Shown piece after piece: positions 1 through 11,552 of a stretch of DNA of 64,000 nucleotides (position 1 is the first letter of the stretch; each line of letters begins with the position of its first letter). Both the position numbers and the translations under genes were made by a program. The notes beneath the pieces are model-generated. The model searched no databases, was not told the origin of the DNA, and saw only the letters and a list, made by a program, of their open reading frames with translations. Origin of the DNA: Oscillibacter sp. (GTDB lineage: Bacteria > Bacillota > Clostridia > Oscillospirales > Oscillospiraceae); contig JAFXQV010000003.1 in assembly GCA_017526785.1 (NCBI GenBank), positions 1 to 64,000 on the forward strand, given 5' to 3'.

Positions 1-1
1 A

Positions 2-88
2 CGGGGAAACGGCATGAATAAGAGCCTGTTCCGGGGTTCAATTTTCGGCGTGATTTTGCCGATTCTCTACAGTTTCTTTCCGTCTTAA
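2..88 (+). CDS. 3' end of an upstream gene or a 24-residue small ORF
   Basis: An open frame enters from the left edge and stops with TAA at 86-88. It contains an ATG at 14 that would give a 24-residue, mostly hydrophobic peptide with one possible membrane segment (residues about 9-22). No ribosome binding site can be judged because the sequence begins too close. It is either the tail of an upstream membrane protein or a small ORF; the family was not recognised. Confidence 0.25.
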   Translation, partial: RGNGMNKSLFRGSIFGVILPILYSFFPS

Positions 89-245
89 TCAAGGCTTCCA
101 TATTTTGGAAAATTCCCCTACAAAAAAGTTATGCCGACTAACGACAGCACATCGTGGAACTCTCTGTAATGCAGTCTGTGATTGCCCACCACAAAGTGAG
201 AAGTTGCGGACATGGAAAAAGGCCGCACATTTTCCCGGATATGGC

Positions 246-274
246 TTGCAAAACGCGGGAGGGGGTGCTATAAT
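246..274 (+). promoter_or_regulatory. Promoter of the ATP synthase operon
   Basis: The -35 box TTGCAA (246-251) and a perfect -10 box TATAAT (269-274) are separated by 17 bp, a strong sigma-A promoter. It lies about 180 bp before subunit a. Nothing recognisable was seen between 89 and 245. Confidence 0.8.
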
Positions 275-456
275 CGGGTTCGCGCCGATTACGGCAATCA
301 GCGGCGCGGAAGTTTCCGCGACGGGACGAGGTGGAACGCTTATGAGACCTGAACAGAGACGCCGACACATCCGTCGGCGTCGAACGCCGTACACGGCTTT
401 GTTTCGCCGTGTGCCTGTTGCCGCCCCCGCGCGGGGCGTTCCGAGGGGGTGTCGCC
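275..456 (+). promoter_or_regulatory. Structured 5' leader of the ATP synthase operon
   Basis: The leader of about 175 nt has no convincing gene. It holds two small hairpins: GCCGAC/GTCGGC (361-366 with 373-378) and ACACGGC/GCCGTGT (391-397 with 406-412). The second lies just before the GAGGGGG ribosome binding site at 443-449. A role in translation control or attenuation is inference; no known riboswitch was recognised. Confidence 0.35.
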
Positions 457-1521
457 TTGAATAACGTGGGCGCGACGGTCATTATACTGCTTGTGGCGGC
501 GGCTGTCCGGCTTTTCGTCATTCCGAAGTTCACGCTCATGCCGGGACGCTTACAGTTCTTCTTAGAGCAGGGCGTCCGGATATGCGATACCGTCGCCGCG
601 TTTCTCGTGAAAGCCGGACATGCCCTGAAACGGGCGGCCGTGGGCTTTGTGCGCGGACTGGTACGCGCCGGACGCGCCATCGGCGGGTTCTGTACGCGCC
701 ATGTGCGCGAGCTGATAGCGTGGGGCGTTGTCATCGGCGTTCTGCTGGTGCTGTGCCTGATGATACCCGCCCCCGCCGAACATGAGGAAATCAATGTTGC
801 CATGCGGGACGCGGTGCTTCACGAGGAGAACCAAATCAGCCTCTTTGGCTGGCGGAACGTCAACCCCGCCCTGATAGCCGCCATGACCGTGAGTGGAATT
901 CTGCTGGCGGCGGCACTGCTGATTCGGTTGTTTCTGGTGCCGAGACTGTCCCTTGTGCCGGGACGCCTCCAACTCGTGTTGGAGACCATCATCAACCTGT
1001 TGGACGGCCTCGCCGGGGTCGCGGACAACAAAAGTATGAAAATTCCCTTTATCGGCGCGTACGTGTTCGCGGCGGGCGTCTACATCTTCACGGGGACGCT
1101 CTTTGAGCTCTTCGGGCTGCAGGCCGTCACTACGCGTGGCACCTCCGTCACGCTCCCCGCGCCGTTAAGCGACGTAAACGCCGCAATCTGTATGGGGTGC
1201 CTGAGCTACCTCGTGATTTTGTGCGGCGGCGCGGTGAAAAGAGGCCGCAAGGGCGTTATCGCCGCCCTGAAAGAGTTCTCCCTGCCAATCTCCATGAGTT
1301 TCCGTCTGTTCGGCGCGCTGTTGAGCGGACTGTTAGTCACGGACCTTGTCTATCACTACGCCTCTTTGAGTTACGGCATTCCGGTCATTGTGGGCGTCAT
1401 CTTCACGCTGTTGCACGCGGTCGTCCAGACGTACGTTCTGACCATGCTTGTGGGCATGTACTACCGGGAAGTGACAGAGGAAGAGGAACCCAAGAAAGAA
1501 CCTGCGGATTTTTCAGCCTGA
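457..1521 (+). CDS. atpB: F0F1 ATP synthase subunit a, with a duplicated N-terminal segment
   Basis: Subunit a of the membrane F0 motor forms the ion half-channels beside the c-ring. The TTG start at 457 is preferred over the ATG at 409 because GAGGGGG (443-449) sits 7 nt before it. That gives 354 residues, longer than the usual 230-270. The essential stator arginine is present in FRLFGALLSG (about R283), followed by the conserved last helices ending QTYVLTMLVG. The extra length comes from a repeat: a segment with R(L)F, P and PGRLQ at about residues 9-47 recurs at about 148-186, each copy starting with a membrane helix. Between the copies lie a basic stretch and another helix. It is the first gene of the operon. 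The family call is secure from the C-terminal half and the neighbours; the duplication is unusual. Confidence 0.9.
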   Translation: MNNVGATVIILLVAAAVRLFVIPKFTLMPGRLQFFLEQGVRICDTVAAFLVKAGHALKRAAVGFVRGLVRAGRAIGGFCTRHVRELIAWGVVIGVLLVLCLMIPAPAEHEEINVAMRDAVLHEENQISLFGWRNVNPALIAAMTVSGILLAAALLIRLFLVPRLSLVPGRLQLVLETIINLLDGLAGVADNKSMKIPFIGAYVFAAGVYIFTGTLFELFGLQAVTTRGTSVTLPAPLSDVNAAICMGCLSYLVILCGGAVKRGRKGVIAALKEFSLPISMSFRLFGALLSGLLVTDLVYHYASLSYGIPVIVGVIFTLLHAVVQTYVLTMLVGMYYREVTEEEEPKKEPADFSA

Positions 1522-1588
1522 AAGCCTCTGTTTCCGCCGCAAGTCGAAAACAGTTGAACAATAAATACCATTCATGGGGGAAAGAAAA

Positions 1589-1948
1589 ATGAAACACAGA
1601 AAAGTATGCGCGTTGCTCCTGTTGACATTCCTGCTGGCGGCACTGTTCGCGGTTCCGGCGCTCGCCGCGCCGCTGGACGCCCCTCCGCCCGATATGGCCG
1701 CCGCCGCGTCCAGTGAGGGACAGGTCGTCTCCGGCAAGGCGTTTGCCAGCGGAATCGCAATCGGTCTGGCCGCCGCCGGGGGAGCCATTGCCATGGGTAT
1801 CGCGGTCGCCAAGGCAGGCGGAAGCATCGCCCGTCAGCCGGAATCCGCCGGGGAAATCAGGTCTACGCTGATGCTGGGTCTCGTGTTCATTGAGACGGCT
1901 ATCATTTACGCGTTGCTGGTCGTCATTCTCATTATCTTTGTCCTGTAA
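1589..1948 (+). CDS. atpE: F0F1 ATP synthase subunit c
   Basis: This is the proteolipid that forms the rotating c-ring. The ATG at 1589 has GGGGGAAAG just upstream and is preferred to the ATG at 1574. The 119 residues begin with a signal-like hydrophobic segment ending in ALAAP, so the mature protein is probably processed to a normal two-helix hairpin. The polar loop ARQPE is conserved. Helix 2 carries the ion-binding glutamate in FIETAIIYA. The position that is Gln in sodium-type rings (Ilyobacter Q32) is Met here, which argues for protons, although Thr after the Glu and the later Tyr are shared with sodium types. Ion choice is inference. Confidence 0.93.
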   Translation: MKHRKVCALLLLTFLLAALFAVPALAAPLDAPPPDMAAAASSEGQVVSGKAFASGIAIGLAAAGGAIAMGIAVAKAGGSIARQPESAGEIRSTLMLGLVFIETAIIYALLVVILIIFVL

Positions 1949-1965
1949 AGGCGGGTGCAAAGAGA

Positions 1966-2454
1966 ATGCCACTGAATATTGACTTTCAGCAGATTTTGCT
2001 ACATCTGTTGAACTTCGCCATTCTCGCGGCGGGGCTGTACTTCCTGCTCTACAAGCCCGTGAAGCAGTTCATGATAAAGCGCATGAACGTTTACGGGGAG
2101 CGGGAGGCCGCCGCGTCGAAGAACGAGACCGAAGCCGAAAAACTCCGTCAGAAGTACGAGCAGATGATTTTGGACGCAGACGAGGAAATACAGCGCCAGA
2201 AAGCAGAAGCGAGTGAGGAACTGGAAGCGGAAAAACGTCTGCAACTCGACCAAGCCCGCGCCGAGGCGCGGAAAATCATCAGCACGGCCAGCAAGACGGC
2301 GGAAATACGCAGTCAGAAGGTCTTGCAGGACGCACACGAGGAAATCCGGTCGATGGCGGTCGAAATGGTCGAAAAGCTGGTCATGGAATCGGGCGGCGAT
2401 GCCTTGGACGCGTTCCTGAACGCGGCGGAAAGAAAGCAGGCGGACAATGGCTGA
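1966..2454 (+). CDS. atpF: F0F1 ATP synthase subunit b
   Basis: This is the peripheral stalk subunit that anchors F1 to F0. The 162 residues have one N-terminal membrane helix (about 10-28, ending in [10 protein letters not shown]) followed by a long charged, alanine-rich coiled coil with many Glu, Lys and Gln residues. The length is normal, so delta is not fused to b as it is in mycobacteria. The stop overlaps the start of the delta-alpha gene by 8 nt, implying translational coupling. Confidence 0.92.
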   Translation: MPLNIDFQQILLHLLNFAILAAGLYFLLYKPVKQFMIKRMNVYGEREAAASKNETEAEKLRQKYEQMILDADEEIQRQKAEASEELEAEKRLQLDQARAEARKIISTASKTAEIRSQKVLQDAHEEIRSMAVEMVEKLVMESGGDALDAFLNAAERKQADNG

Positions 2455-4233
2455 GACGAAACACCGGGTAGTCCTCCAGAGCGACACGCCCCCCACAGAG
2501 GAACAAAAACGGCGTCTGGCCGCGTTCGTCCACAGGACGTACGATTTCGATGTCCCCATTGAGTGGGAGGAGACGCCGGAACTGTCGGGCGGCTTCCGCC
2601 TGCACGTCGACCGGGACTTGTACGACTGGAGCCTTGAGGGACGTTTGCGGCAGTTCCGGGAGCGTATGGCCAAACTCCCCACGGGGCCGAAAAACATTAT
2701 GCCGCTTCTGCGGAACACCATGGAGCAGTTTTCGCCGGACATTCTCCGCGAGGAGCGCGGCGAGGTGGCGTCTGTGGGCGACGGTATCGCCCGTATTAAG
2801 GGTCTGCCGAACGCCGCCTACGGCGAGGTGCTGGAATTCTCCAACGGCGTCCGGGGCATGGTGCAGGACTTGAAAGAGGATTCCATAGGCTGTGTCCTGT
2901 TCCACGATGATGGGAGCGTCCGCGAGGGAAGCACGGCGCGTTGTACCGGAAATACGGCCGGAATGCCCGTGGGCATTCAGTTCTTGGGACGCGTCGTCGA
3001 CGCGCTCGGCACCCCCATCGACGGCAAGGGGCCAATCAAATTCGACGGCTACCGCCCCATTGAGATTCCCGCGCCGGGTATCCTCGAACGCCAGCCCGTG
3101 GACAAGCCGCTGGAAACCGGTATCTTGTGCATTGACTCCATGTTTCCTATCGGGCGCGGACAGCGTGAGCTAATCATCGGCGACCGCCAGACCGGAAAGA
3201 CCGCTATCGCCGTTGACACTATTCTCAACCAGAAGCACGAGAAGGTCATCTGCATTTACGTGGCAATCGGGCAGAAGTCCAGCGCCGTGGCGCAACTGGC
3301 CGCCAGCCTCGAAAAGCAGGGCGCGTTGGATTATACGATTATCATCAACGCCCCCGCCAGCGCCCCCGCCGCCGAACAGTATATAGCGCCCTACGCCGGG
3401 TGTGCTATGGGCGAACACTTCATGTATATGGGGCGTGACGTGCTGATTATCTACGACGACCTCAGCAAGCACGCCATCGCGTATCGCGCGCTAAGTCTTC
3501 TGCTGGAACGTTCCCCCGGGCGTGAAGCGTACCCCGGCGACGTGTTCTACCTGCATTCCCGTCTGTTGGAGCGCTCCGCGCATTTGTGCGACGAACTCGG
3601 CGGCGGCAGTCTGACGGCCTTGCCGATTATCGAAACGCAGGCCGGGGACGTGTCAGCTTATATCCCGACCAACGTCATCTCGATTACGGACGGGCAAATC
3701 TATCTGGAAAGCAACCTCTTCTTCTCCGGACAGCGCCCGGCGGTGAACGTCGGCCTGTCTGTGTCGCGTGTCGGCGGTGCCGCCCAGACAAAGGCAATGA
3801 AGCGCGCTTCCGGCGCGTTGCGCCTCGACCTCGCGCAGTATCGCGAAATGGAGGTCTTTACCCAGTTCTCCAGCGACCTCGACGACACGACCAAGCGTCA
3901 GTTGATTTACGGCAGCGGCCTCATGCTCCTGTTGCGGCAAAAGCAGTATTCGCCCATGGTTCGGCACCGTCAAGTAGCCTTACTCGTCGCGGCGCTGAAT
4001 CATACCATGGTCGACATCCCGCAGAACCACCTCAACGAGTACCGGGAGGAACTGCTGGCGACCGTCGAGCGCACCAACCGCAACGAGTGCCAGCGCATTG
4101 ACCGCAACGGCAAATTAGACGACGAAGACCGCGACCGCATTCTGAATACGGCGAAGAAGTTCGCCGAGGACTACTTGCGCCGTCTGCGCCGCAAAGACGA
4201 GGAGCCGGCCGCGAAACAGGGCGGTGGCGCGTA

Positions 4234-4234
<1 letters not shown>
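2447..4234 (+). CDS. atpA: F1 ATP synthase alpha subunit with a delta C-terminal domain fused at its N-terminus
   Basis: This is the non-catalytic nucleotide-binding subunit of F1. At 595 residues it is about 90 longer than usual. Residues about 1-75 match the C-terminal half of subunit delta: a beta-alpha-beta segment, then SGGFRLHV and the terminal [11 protein letters not shown] signature. Alpha homology starts near residue 95-110 ([10 protein letters not shown]) and runs to the end, with Walker A GDRQTGKT at about 244-251 and the conserved [12 protein letters not shown] segment. No other delta gene occurs in the operon, so this fusion probably replaces it. The N-terminal six-helix domain of delta and the short N-terminal helix of alpha that it normally binds both appear to be missing. 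The gene overlaps b by 8 nt and gamma by 1 nt (TAATG). Confidence 0.93.
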
Positions 4235-6530
<2,296 letters not shown>

Positions 6531-6532
6531 TC

Positions 6533-6958
6533 ATGGCTGACGAATTTCGGGTGCACATTGTCGCGTCCGACCGGGACTTTTTTGACGGCGCTTGCACGTC
6601 CATCCGGGTTCCGACCGTCGACGGCGCGTTAGGCCTTATGGCGCGCCACATCGACATTGTAACGGCGCTGGTACCCGGCGAAATGTGGTACCGTCTCCCG
6701 GACGGCACCGAAAGCACGGCGGCAGTCAGTCACGGCCTGCTCCGCATGGAGGACAACGACGTGCTGATTTTAGTCGACAGCGCGGAACATCCGGAGGAAA
6801 TCGACATGGTACGCGCCAGACGCGCCGCCGAACACGCGAAAGAAATCATGTTGCAGAGCAAGAGCTGGCAGGAGTACCTACAGACGCAGGCAAGCCTTTC
6901 GCGGGCGATGAACCGCCTGAAAGCCGCCCACCGCGCCAACTCGCAGGAATTTGACTGA
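6533..6958 (+). CDS. atpC: F1 ATP synthase epsilon subunit
   Basis: Epsilon links gamma to the c-ring and can inhibit hydrolysis. The 141 residues show the N-terminal beta-sandwich (EFRVHIVASDRDFFDG, VDGALGLMARH) and a C-terminal helical pair with many Arg and Ala residues. It starts 2 nt after the beta stop and is the last gene of the operon. Confidence 0.93.
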   Translation: MADEFRVHIVASDRDFFDGACTSIRVPTVDGALGLMARHIDIVTALVPGEMWYRLPDGTESTAAVSHGLLRMEDNDVLILVDSAEHPEEIDMVRARRAAEHAKEIMLQSKSWQEYLQTQASLSRAMNRLKAAHRANSQEFD

Positions 6959-6968
6959 CCATTTCGGG

Positions 6969-7009
6969 AACTGTGCGGAACGCCGGAGACGGTTTCCGTA
7001 CAGTTTATT
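6969..7009 (+). terminator. Weak terminator after the ATP synthase operon
   Basis: A stem of AACTGT plus CGGAA (6969-6980) pairs with TTCCG plus ACAGTT (6994-7005) through one G-T wobble and is followed by the T-rich tail TATTATT. It is weak enough that some read-through into purB is likely. Confidence 0.55.
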
Positions 7010-7025
7010 ATTAGAAAGCAGGTGC

Positions 7026-8447
7026 ATGATGTCGCTTGACCGTTACGAGTCGCCGTTGTCGTCGCGCTACGCCTCGGCGTTCATGCTGGAACTCTTTTCG
7101 CACAGGAGGCGCATTGAGACGTGGCGGCGCTTATGGGTGGAGTTAGCCCGCGCCGAATCGCGTTTAGGGCTGCCCGTCACACCGGAGCAGGTCGCCGAAC
7201 TCGAAGAACACCTTCACGACATTGACTTTGACCTCGCCGCGAAGCGGGAGGCCGAAGTCCGACACGATGTCATGGCGCATATTTACGCCTATGGCAAGGC
7301 CGCGCCGTCGGCCGCTGGGATTCTGCACTTAGGCGCGACGAGTTGCTATGTCACGGACAACGCCGACCTGATTTTGTACCGGGAGGGATTGCGTTATCTC
7401 CGGGGCGAACTGCTGGCGGTACTGAAAAACCTGTCCGCGTTCGCCCGGGAGTACCGCGCCACGCCGACACTCGGCTACACGCACTATCAGCCCGCGCAGC
7501 TTGTGACCGTCGGGAAGCGCGCCGCACTCTGGATACAGGACTTTTTGTCGGACTTGGACGAACTCGATTTCACGGTGTCGCGCATGAAATTCTTAGGGTG
7601 CCGCGGGACGACCGGAACGGAAGCCAGCTTTATGGACTTGTTCGAGGGCGACGGCGCGAAAATCGACGAAATGAACCGTCAGATTTCCGCCGCGTTCGGG
7701 TTCGATAGCTGTTACCCGGTGTCGGGGCAGACCTACCCCCGCAAGACGGACAGCGCAATCTTGAACGCGCTGAGCGCAATCGCCCAGAGCGCCTACCGTA
7801 TGGCAAACGATATCCGGCTGTTACAGCACGACAGGCAGTTAGAAGAACCCTTCGAGAAACATCAAATCGGGTCGTCGGCAATGGCCTACAAACGAAATCC
7901 CATGCGTTGCGAGCGAATCTGTTCGCTTTCGCGCTACCTGATGGCCGACGCCGCCAACGCGCCTATGACGGCCTCTGTACAGTGGCTGGAGCGTACGCTG
8001 GACGATTCCGCGAACCGCCGAATTTCACTGCCGGAGGGCTTTCTGTGCGCCGACGCCGTGCTACGGCTTTGCCGCAACGTCACGGACGGACTGCGCGTCA
8101 ATGAAAAAATCGTCGACAAGACCTGCCGGGAGTACCTGCCGTTCATCGCCACGGAAAATCTGATGATGGAGGCGGTCAAGCGCGGCGGGAACCGTCAGGA
8201 ACTGCACGAGATTATCCGGGCATGTTCCATGGCGGCGACGCTCAAAATGCGCGACGGCGAGCCGTGCGACTTACTCGACCGTTTAGCGCGGGAACCCGCG
8301 TTTTCCATGACCCGAGAGGAGATGGAAACGCTTCTGGAACCGTCACGCTATATCGGGCGCTGTCCCGAACAGGTCGACGCGTTCCTGTCGCAAATTGAGC
8401 CGCTTCTGAGCGGCGCGAACGCCGACGCCGTGGAAATCAACCTGTGA
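7026..8447 (+). CDS. purB: Adenylosuccinate lyase
   Basis: PurB removes fumarate from SAICAR and from adenylosuccinate in purine synthesis. The start is taken at the ATG pair 7026/7029 behind AGCAGGTG; the open frame reaches further upstream but that part overlaps atpC and is not protein-like. The 473 residues contain the fumarase/aspartase signature GSSAMAYKRNP (about 282) and the HLGATS and THYQPAQ substrate segments. It sits directly downstream of the atp genes and convergent to adenine deaminase, another purine enzyme. Confidence 0.95.
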   Translation: MMSLDRYESPLSSRYASAFMLELFSHRRRIETWRRLWVELARAESRLGLPVTPEQVAELEEHLHDIDFDLAAKREAEVRHDVMAHIYAYGKAAPSAAGILHLGATSCYVTDNADLILYREGLRYLRGELLAVLKNLSAFAREYRATPTLGYTHYQPAQLVTVGKRAALWIQDFLSDLDELDFTVSRMKFLGCRGTTGTEASFMDLFEGDGAKIDEMNRQISAAFGFDSCYPVSGQTYPRKTDSAILNALSAIAQSAYRMANDIRLLQHDRQLEEPFEKHQIGSSAMAYKRNPMRCERICSLSRYLMADAANAPMTASVQWLERTLDDSANRRISLPEGFLCADAVLRLCRNVTDGLRVNEKIVDKTCREYLPFIATENLMMEAVKRGGNRQELHEIIRACSMAATLKMRDGEPCDLLDRLAREPAFSMTREEMETLLEPSRYIGRCPEQVDAFLSQIEPLLSGANADAVEINL

Positions 8448-8452
8448 AAACG

Positions 8453-8485
8453 ACGCGCCACCCGTGCGAGGGTGACGCGTTTTTG
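8453..8485. terminator. Bidirectional terminator between purB and ade
   Basis: The stem ACGCG-CACCC pairs with GGGTG-ACGCGT (8453-8463 with 8470-8480, one mismatch) around a 6-nt loop. T5 follows on the + strand and T4 on the - strand, so it can serve both convergent genes. Confidence 0.8.
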
Positions 8486-10216
8486 TTACACGTATTTCTG
8501 ATTGGTCACGTCAAAGACGCCCCGGGTCGTCAGCCGCAGAGCCGGGAGAACCGGAAGAGCCATAAAGGAGAGCGTCATAAAGGGGTCTATGCCCCGGTGT
8601 ACGCCCAGCCGGAAGGCCTGCGCCTTGGCCTCCTCCAACGCCCGGTTCACGTCCGACAAAACGCCGCCGCTCATAAGCCCCGCGATTTCCAGCCGGACAT
8701 AAGCCCGGGTTTCGCCGCCGGACAACACCACGATTCCGCCGCCCATTTCTGCGACCCGGTTCGCGGCGTCGGCCATATCCGCGTCGTTGGTGCCGACCAC
8801 AATAATATTGTGGCTGTCATGGGAAATGGACGTGGCGACCGCGCCGGATTTCAGCCCGTATCCGCGCAGGTAGCCCACGCCGATATGTCCCGTGTTCTTG
8901 TGGCGCTCGACGACCGCGATTTTGAGTGTGTCCGAGGCGGTGTCGACGGCGGAGGCGTAGCCGTCGTCACGGGTGACAATCTCGCCGGGAACCAGTCCCA
9001 GCACGCCCCGGGGACGCGATTCCCGGAAGTCCGCCGCCGTCAGGTGCCGAACCCGGAAGGTGTCCCGCGCCCGCTGTTCCAGTTTGGGGTCGACTTCGGG
9101 AGCCGGGAAGTCCGCCACGCGCTGTCCGTCGAACATGCAGACGCCCTTTTTGTAGACTTCCAAAATGTTGAAGTCCCGAAAGTTGTCAATGACCACGAAA
9201 TCCGCCAGAAATCCCGGCGCGACCGCCCCGCGATTGTTCAGCAGGAAATACCGCGCCGCGTGGTGGGACGCGCATTTCACGGCGATGATGGGGTCTACCC
9301 CCGCGCGAATGGCGCGGCGGACAATATAATCTATGTGTCCCCTTTCCAGCAGGTCATTGGGGTGCTTGTCGTCGGTGCAGAACATGCAGTAGGTGTAATA
9401 TTTCGGGGTGAGGAGCGGCAGAAGCGCGTCCAGATTCCGGGCGGCGGTTCCCTCCCGAATCATGATGTACTGTCCGCGGCTCAGCTTCGCTATGGCGTCC
9501 TCCAGCCGGAAGCATTCGTGGTCGGAGTAGACCCCGGCGGCAATGTAGGCGTTCAGCGCGTTGCCGGACAGTTCCGGGGCGTGGCCGTCAATCTTCTTGT
9601 GGTGGCTCTGGGCGGCCACAATCTTTTCGAGTACCTCTGTGTCCGCGCCGACGACGCCGGGGAAGTTCATCATCTCCGCGAGACCCTCCACGCGGTTGTG
9701 GGCGTAAAAGGAATCAATGGCGCGGAAGTCCAGAACCGCGCCCGACTCGTCCAGCGGCGCGGCGGGTACACAGCTCGGGAGCATGACCCGCACATCCACG
9801 GGCAGTCCCTCCGTGGCCTGTAACATGTACTCAATGCCCGCCGCGCCCATCACGTTGGCGATTTCGTGAGGGTCTGTGACTACGGTCGTGGTTCCGTGGG
9901 GCAGAACCGCCCGGGCGAACTCGGCGGGCAGTACCAGCGAACTTTCCAGATGAATATGGGCGTCGACAAAGCCCGGAAGCACCAGTTTCCCGGAAACGTC
10001 GACTTCGGTTTCCCCCTCGTATTGTCCCATGCCCGCGATGAGACCGCCCGCTATCGCAATGTCCCCGTGGCTCAACTCGTTGCAGAACACGTTGACATAA
10101 TCGGCGTTTTTCAAGACCAAATCGGCCTTTTTCCGTCCGGCGGCCACTTCCACGACATGCTGTTTCCGCGCCATTTTCCGGTTGATTCTCCCCGTGTAAC
10201 TTTCCCGGTATGCCAT
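8486..10216 (-). CDS. ade: Adenine deaminase
   Basis: This enzyme converts adenine to hypoxanthine and ammonia in purine salvage. The 576 residues form an amidohydrolase fold: PGFVDAHIHLESS holds the metal-binding histidines (about H87 and H89), TDPHEIANV and DGHAPELSG follow, and the C-terminal region carries SHDSHNIIVVG, typical of Ade. The ATG at 10216 follows AGGAGGCGC. It is convergent with purB. A match over the full length of the family makes alternatives such as dihydroorotase unlikely. Confidence 0.94.
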   Translation of the reverse strand: MAYRESYTGRINRKMARKQHVVEVAAGRKKADLVLKNADYVNVFCNELSHGDIAIAGGLIAGMGQYEGETEVDVSGKLVLPGFVDAHIHLESSLVLPAEFARAVLPHGTTTVVTDPHEIANVMGAAGIEYMLQATEGLPVDVRVMLPSCVPAAPLDESGAVLDFRAIDSFYAHNRVEGLAEMMNFPGVVGADTEVLEKIVAAQSHHKKIDGHAPELSGNALNAYIAAGVYSDHECFRLEDAIAKLSRGQYIMIREGTAARNLDALLPLLTPKYYTYCMFCTDDKHPNDLLERGHIDYIVRRAIRAGVDPIIAVKCASHHAARYFLLNNRGAVAPGFLADFVVIDNFRDFNILEVYKKGVCMFDGQRVADFPAPEVDPKLEQRARDTFRVRHLTAADFRESRPRGVLGLVPGEIVTRDDGYASAVDTASDTLKIAVVERHKNTGHIGVGYLRGYGLKSGAVATSISHDSHNIIVVGTNDADMADAANRVAEMGGGIVVLSGGETRAYVRLEIAGLMSGGVLSDVNRALEEAKAQAFRLGVHRGIDPFMTLSFMALPVLPALRLTTRGVFDVTNQKYV

Positions 10217-10256
10217 ACTTGCGCCTCCTTTTTTGTCGTTCCCGGTGTCCGTGCAT

Positions 10257-10286
10257 AAAATACCACAAAATTGTCCGGCTTTTCAA
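10257..10286 (-). promoter_or_regulatory. Promoter of ade
   Basis: On the - strand, TTGAAA (10281-10286) is followed after 18 bp by TATTTT (10257-10262), about 40 nt before the start codon. The fit to consensus is moderate. Confidence 0.5.
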
Positions 10287-10303
10287 GCCCGGCAAATTGA
10301 CGC

Positions 10304-10332
10304 TTGCAAAACACTCTGACAGCGTATATAAT
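10304..10332 (+). promoter_or_regulatory. Promoter of the glycosyltransferase operon
   Basis: TTGCAA (10304-10309), a 17-bp spacer and TATAAT (10327-10332) make the same -35/-10 combination as the ATP synthase promoter. It may serve everything up to the GAP1-like gene, since no strong terminator is seen before 26.1 kb. Confidence 0.8.
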
Positions 10333-10375
10333 ATTTTCCACCCTAAGGGACGAAGAAAGGCAGGAACAAAAACGC

Positions 10376-11107
10376 ATGGACAGTTTATATCTCGTCATGC
10401 CCGCCTATAATGAAGAGGAGAACATCGCGGAGGTCGTGCGGGCATGGTATCCGGTGCTGGACGGCAAGGACGAGGCGTCGCGCATGGTCGTCGCCGACAG
10501 CGGAAGCACCGACGGCACCCACAGCATTTTGGAGGAACTGCGGACGGAGTTCCCGAAACTCGAAATTCTCTCCGACACGGACAAACAGCATGGCCCCAAG
10601 GTTATCGCCCTGTACGATTACGCCATTCAGCACGGAGCCACGTACATTTTCCAGACGGATTCCGACGGGCAGACCGACCCCGCCGAGTTTGAGGCGTTCT
10701 GGAATCTGCGGGAGCGCTACGCCGGAATCTTCGGGTTCCGCAAGGAGCGCGGGGACGGGAAAATCCGGGCGTTCGTGGAACGCGTCGTATGCCTGCTGTT
10801 AGGACTGTATTTCCGCGTGACGGTTCCCGACGCTAACGCGCCCTTCCGCCTCATGCGCGCCGAGACCGTGGCGAAATACCTGCCCCGCATGGCTCCCGAC
10901 TACAACCTGCCCAATATCATGATGACGACGTTTTTCGCCTACTACGGGGAGCGGATACGGTTCCGGAAAATCACGTTCCGGCCGCGTCAGGCGGGCGTCA
11001 ACTCCGTGAACGTCCGAAAGATTATCGGAATCGGCTGGAAGGCGCTGGGCGATTTCCGCGCGTTCCGCAAGGAGATGATAGCCGACGGAAAGGGTGACAA
11101 CGCGTGA
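10376..11107 (+). CDS. GT2 glycosyltransferase, DPM1/GtrB-like
   Basis: It probably transfers a sugar from a nucleotide sugar to polyprenyl phosphate on the inner membrane face. The ATG at 10376 (MDSLYLVMPAYNEEEN) is chosen because homology begins there and AGGCAGGA lies upstream. The 243 residues have the GT2 motifs PAYNEEEN, VADSGSTDG and the metal-binding QTDSDGQTDP. No C-terminal membrane helices are present. The next two genes, a GtrA-like protein and a GT-C enzyme, complete a typical make-flip-transfer set. The sugar and acceptor are unknown. Confidence 0.85.
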   Translation: MDSLYLVMPAYNEEENIAEVVRAWYPVLDGKDEASRMVVADSGSTDGTHSILEELRTEFPKLEILSDTDKQHGPKVIALYDYAIQHGATYIFQTDSDGQTDPAEFEAFWNLRERYAGIFGFRKERGDGKIRAFVERVVCLLLGLYFRVTVPDANAPFRLMRAETVAKYLPRMAPDYNLPNIMMTTFFAYYGERIRFRKITFRPRQAGVNSVNVRKIIGIGWKALGDFRAFRKEMIADGKGDNA

Positions 11108-11532
11108 ACTGGGAGAAAATCAAAATCTATTACGCCCCTTTCCGGGACGTGATACCGTACCTGTTTTTCGGCGTCTGCACGACGCTGGTCAATATCGTGG
11201 CGTACTGGGTATCGGCGCACCCGCTGGGGCTGGGCGTCACGGCGTCAACCGTCATTGCGTGGGTGCTGGCGGTGCTGTTCGCGTACGTCACGAATCGGCG
11301 CTGGGTGTTCCACAGCTCGGCGCGTACGGCGGCCGAAATCACGCGGGAAATGGCGTCGTTCTTCTCGTGCCGGCTGGCCACGGGTCTGCTGGACGTGGGC
11401 TGTATGTTCCTGTTCGTGGACGTTCTGGGCTGGAACGATATTTTGATAAAGGCACTCGACAACGTGCTTGTGGTCGTGCTGAACTATGTTTTTAGCAGGC
11501 TTCTGATTTTCCGGAAACGCCCTGAAACTTGA
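11104..11532 (+). CDS. GtrA-family membrane protein
   Basis: The 142 residues contain four predicted membrane helices. The family pattern is clear: FGVCTTLVNIVAYW near the N-terminus, then AYVTNRRWVF. GtrA proteins are thought to help move polyprenyl-linked sugars across the membrane. The GTG start overlaps the stop of the glycosyltransferase by 4 nt, which supports coupled function. Confidence 0.85.
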   Translation: MNWEKIKIYYAPFRDVIPYLFFGVCTTLVNIVAYWVSAHPLGLGVTASTVIAWVLAVLFAYVTNRRWVFHSSARTAAEITREMASFFSCRLATGLLDVGCMFLFVDVLGWNDILIKALDNVLVVVLNYVFSRLLIFRKRPET

Positions 11533-11552
11533 AAACGGAGACATTATCACAC

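Noticed and set aside
105..464. 119-residue + strand ORF before the ATP synthase genes
   Set aside because: It runs through the promoter and hairpins of the operon leader, has an improbable composition rich in Arg and Pro, and has no ribosome binding site or family resemblance.
1589..1948. Sodium-driven ATP synthase
   Set aside because: The Gln needed in helix 1 of sodium-type c subunits is Met. Proton coupling is more likely, although Thr and Tyr near the Glu leave some doubt.
8444..9823. Long + strand ORF opposite ade
   Set aside because: It is the antisense shadow of adenine deaminase; GC-rich codon use leaves the opposite frame open.
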